Shown: piece by piece, positions 15,398 through 16,957 of the stretch
Layout: each line of letters opens with the position of its first letter
Position numbering within the stretch: position 1 is the stretch's first letter
Made by a program: the position numbers and the translations under genes
Source: an uncultured Lachnospiraceae bacterium
GTDB taxonomy: Bacteria > Bacillota > Clostridia > Lachnospirales > Lachnospiraceae
Length of the DNA stretch: 16,957 bases
Assembly (NCBI GenBank): GCA_958444395.1
Contig: CAUCOL010000003.1
Coordinates: 1-16,957 of the forward strand
Reading direction: 5' to 3'
Notes under the pieces: generated by a model
Databases searched by the model: none
Seen by the model: only the letters and a program-made list of their open reading frames with translations
What the model was told of the DNA's origin: nothing

Positions 15398-16090
15398 ATG
15401 TTAATTGAATGCAAGAATCTAAAAAAATCATATGGAAAACATCCGGTACTGCATGGGATCAATCTACAGATTGAAAGCGGAAAGATCGTGGGAATCCTGG
15501 GACCGAATGGAAGTGGAAAGACTACGCTGATCAAGATATTGGCAGGACTGCTGATGCAGAACAGTGGTGTGGCGATGATCGATGGGATGAAGATCGGTGT
15601 TGATACGAAGCGTATTGTTTCCTATCTTCCGGAACGTACGTATCTGGCACCAGATATGCGGGTGCAGGAAGCGGTCAGTCTGTTTGCAGACTTTTATGAG
15701 GACTTTCAGCGGGAGACAGCAGAGCAGATGTTGGCGGATCTGCATATCTCGCTTCGTGCCAGGATCAAGACGCTATCCAAAGGGACTAGAGAGAAAGTAC
15801 AGCTGATCCTGGTTATGAGCCGCAGAGCGAAGCTGTATCTGCTGGACGAACCGATCGGCGGTGTGGATCCGGCAGCCAGAGATTATATATTAAAGACGAT
15901 ATTGACGCAGTATAATCCGGAAGCGAGTATATTGATCACGACGCATCTGATCAGTGATGTGGAAAAGATTCTGGACGATATCGTGATGCTGAAAGAGGGA
16001 GAGATCGTGATCCACCAGCCGGCAGATGTACTGCGGGAAGAAGAAGGAAAGTCAATTGATGCATTATTCAGGGAGGTGTTTGCATGTTAA
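15398..16090 (+). CDS. ABC transporter ATP-binding protein, YtrB/BcrA-like
   Basis: 230 residues, one nucleotide-binding domain. Walker A GPNGSGKT (35-42), signature region LSKGTREK (126-133) in place of the canonical LSGGQ, Walker B YLLDEP (147-152), D-loop GGVDP and switch His183. The Q-loop position reads YLPERTYL, with Glu rather than Gln, a pattern often seen in this exporter-type family. AGGAGG is 5-6 bases before ATG 15398. Its end overlaps the next gene by 7 bases, so ATPase and permease are translationally coupled. With the GntR gene it forms a three-gene cassette likely used for antibiotic or envelope-stress response; the substrate cannot be deduced. Confidence 0.93.
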   Translation: MLIECKNLKKSYGKHPVLHGINLQIESGKIVGILGPNGSGKTTLIKILAGLLMQNSGVAMIDGMKIGVDTKRIVSYLPERTYLAPDMRVQEAVSLFADFYEDFQRETAEQMLADLHISLRARIKTLSKGTREKVQLILVMSRRAKLYLLDEPIGGVDPAARDYILKTILTQYNPEASILITTHLISDVEKILDDIVMLKEGEIVIHQPADVLREEEGKSIDALFREVFAC

Positions 16091-16881
16091 AGAAATTGAT
16101 GAAATATGAATGGAAAGCACAGAGAAACAGTTATCTGGCGACCTATCTGATCGTCGGTGCATTTGCAGTCATTGCAACTGTTACAAAACAGCTTAATCGC
16201 AGCTATGGCTCCGGCATACTGGAGGTGGTATCCGGCATTACGTTTGCAGCTTTTATCGCAGGACTGGGCGCATTAGCAGCAGTGACGACAGTGATTAATA
16301 TAATACGGTTTAGAAATAATCTGTTGAAGGATGAGGGATATCTGATGAACACGCTGCCGGTCAGACCGATCCAGCTGATCGGATCGAAGCTGGCGGCCAA
16401 TATGATCTGGCTGGTTACCCATCTGGTGTTTGGATACCTGCTGCTTTCTGCTTATTGTGCAGATCTTTTCTGGCTGAAGCATCTTTTTCTGGATTCGATC
16501 AAGGTGGATTTTCCATCGGTCAATCTGCCACTGGTAGTTACTTTGGCTGTTCTGTATCTTCTGACTACTTATGTGATGTTTAACATACAGATTTATTTTT
16601 GCCTGACGACAGGCTACCGGGCAGCTTCCAATAAAGATGCGACAGCATTGATCACATATATTGCGACATATGTTGTTTTGCAGGTTCTGTCGCTGGCAGA
16701 ACTGTTCCTTTATTATTGCGCCCGTTATCATAGTCTGCAGAACATGCTGACCGGATCGACGATGGTGTTGGGGGACGTATACGCTATCGTCGGTATCAAT
16801 TATTTGAGTCTTTTGATCATTTCTGCTATATTATTAGTAGTAGCAAACGGAAATATGACGCGTCACCTGAATCTGGAATGA
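16084..16881 (+). CDS. ABC transporter permease, six membrane segments
   Basis: 265 residues. Hydrophobic segments at about 17-35, 50-72, 106-126, 148-170, 185-208 and 232-255 fit a six-helix ABC-2-like permease. The amphipathic N-terminus MLKKLMKYEWKAQRN is typical of the BcrB/YtrC-type exporters. GGGAGG (16070-16075), inside the preceding coding region, serves as ribosome site 8 bases ahead of the ATG. It overlaps the ATPase gene by 7 bases and is surely its partner. No extracellular domain is seen beyond short loops. Substrate unknown. Confidence 0.88.
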   Translation: MLKKLMKYEWKAQRNSYLATYLIVGAFAVIATVTKQLNRSYGSGILEVVSGITFAAFIAGLGALAAVTTVINIIRFRNNLLKDEGYLMNTLPVRPIQLIGSKLAANMIWLVTHLVFGYLLLSAYCADLFWLKHLFLDSIKVDFPSVNLPLVVTLAVLYLLTTYVMFNIQIYFCLTTGYRAASNKDATALITYIATYVVLQVLSLAELFLYYCARYHSLQNMLTGSTMVLGDVYAIVGINYLSLLIISAILLVVANGNMTRHLNLE

Positions 16882-16904
16882 TGCAGCTGGCGGAACATCT
16901 CTTT

Positions 16905-16940
16905 CGGGGCAGACCGGAATCTGCCCCGGACTTTCCGGGT
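16905..16940 (+). terminator. Possible terminator after the permease gene
   Basis: CGGGGCAGA/TCTGCCCCG (16905-16913, 16920-16928) is a perfect 9-bp GC-rich stem with a CCGGAA loop, overlapped by a smaller CCGGA-CTT-TCCGG. There is no real T-run, so it may be Rho-independent only weakly, or a structured element. Confidence 0.4.
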
Positions 16941-16957
16941 CAGGCTGCAAACCGGTT

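Overview
The window looks like chromosome from an anaerobic, spore-forming Firmicute of the Clostridia, most probably a Lachnospiraceae. The reasons are the protein types (a clostridial alpha/beta-type spore protein, lipoproteins with classic lipoboxes, a YtrA-type GntR regulator with its ABC pair), strong AGGAGG-like ribosome sites throughout, and moderate GC. The genus cannot be told from the sequence alone.

Layout. 1-2120: end of the F1Fo ATP synthase operon (end of gamma, beta, epsilon). 2121-3352 (minus strand): a LysR regulator abutting atpC tail to tail with no spacer, preceded by a small acid-soluble spore protein gene. 3353-3782: a gene-free stretch rich in hairpins, ending in the promoter of a sulfate-binding lipoprotein (3783-4820) that has no permease or ATPase beside it. 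5071-6486: cysS. 6487-6833: terminator, a perfect 21-bp inverted repeat, one copy of a dispersed structured repeat, then a promoter with a Fur-type operator. 6834-8471: a Fur-family regulator and a ZnuA-like metal-binding lipoprotein, probably one operon and again without permease or ATPase. 8472-9216: almost entirely a giant imperfect inverted repeat of about 590 bp. 9217-11577: a YicI-type GH31 alpha-xylosidase, alone with its own promoter and terminator. 11656-12632: a gene graveyard with a collapsed membrane sensor/receiver gene and an azlC/azlD chimera left by internal deletion. 12633-14471: glmS. 14472-14858: terminator, another repeat copy, and a promoter with a palindromic operator. 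14859-16881: GntR regulator, ATPase and permease of a YtrA/YtrB-like system, with a 47-bp minisatellite lying across the end of the regulator gene.

Most genes are housekeeping (ATP synthesis, Cys-tRNA charging, amino-sugar synthesis) or small self-contained regulatory cassettes. The unusual content is between the genes: a large foldback element made of two converging copies of one unit, a three-copy family of structured intergenic repeats, and a deletion scar holding pieces of at least two unrelated loci. I did not find a convincing new defence or metabolic system; the foldback and the repeat family are the best candidates for undescribed elements.
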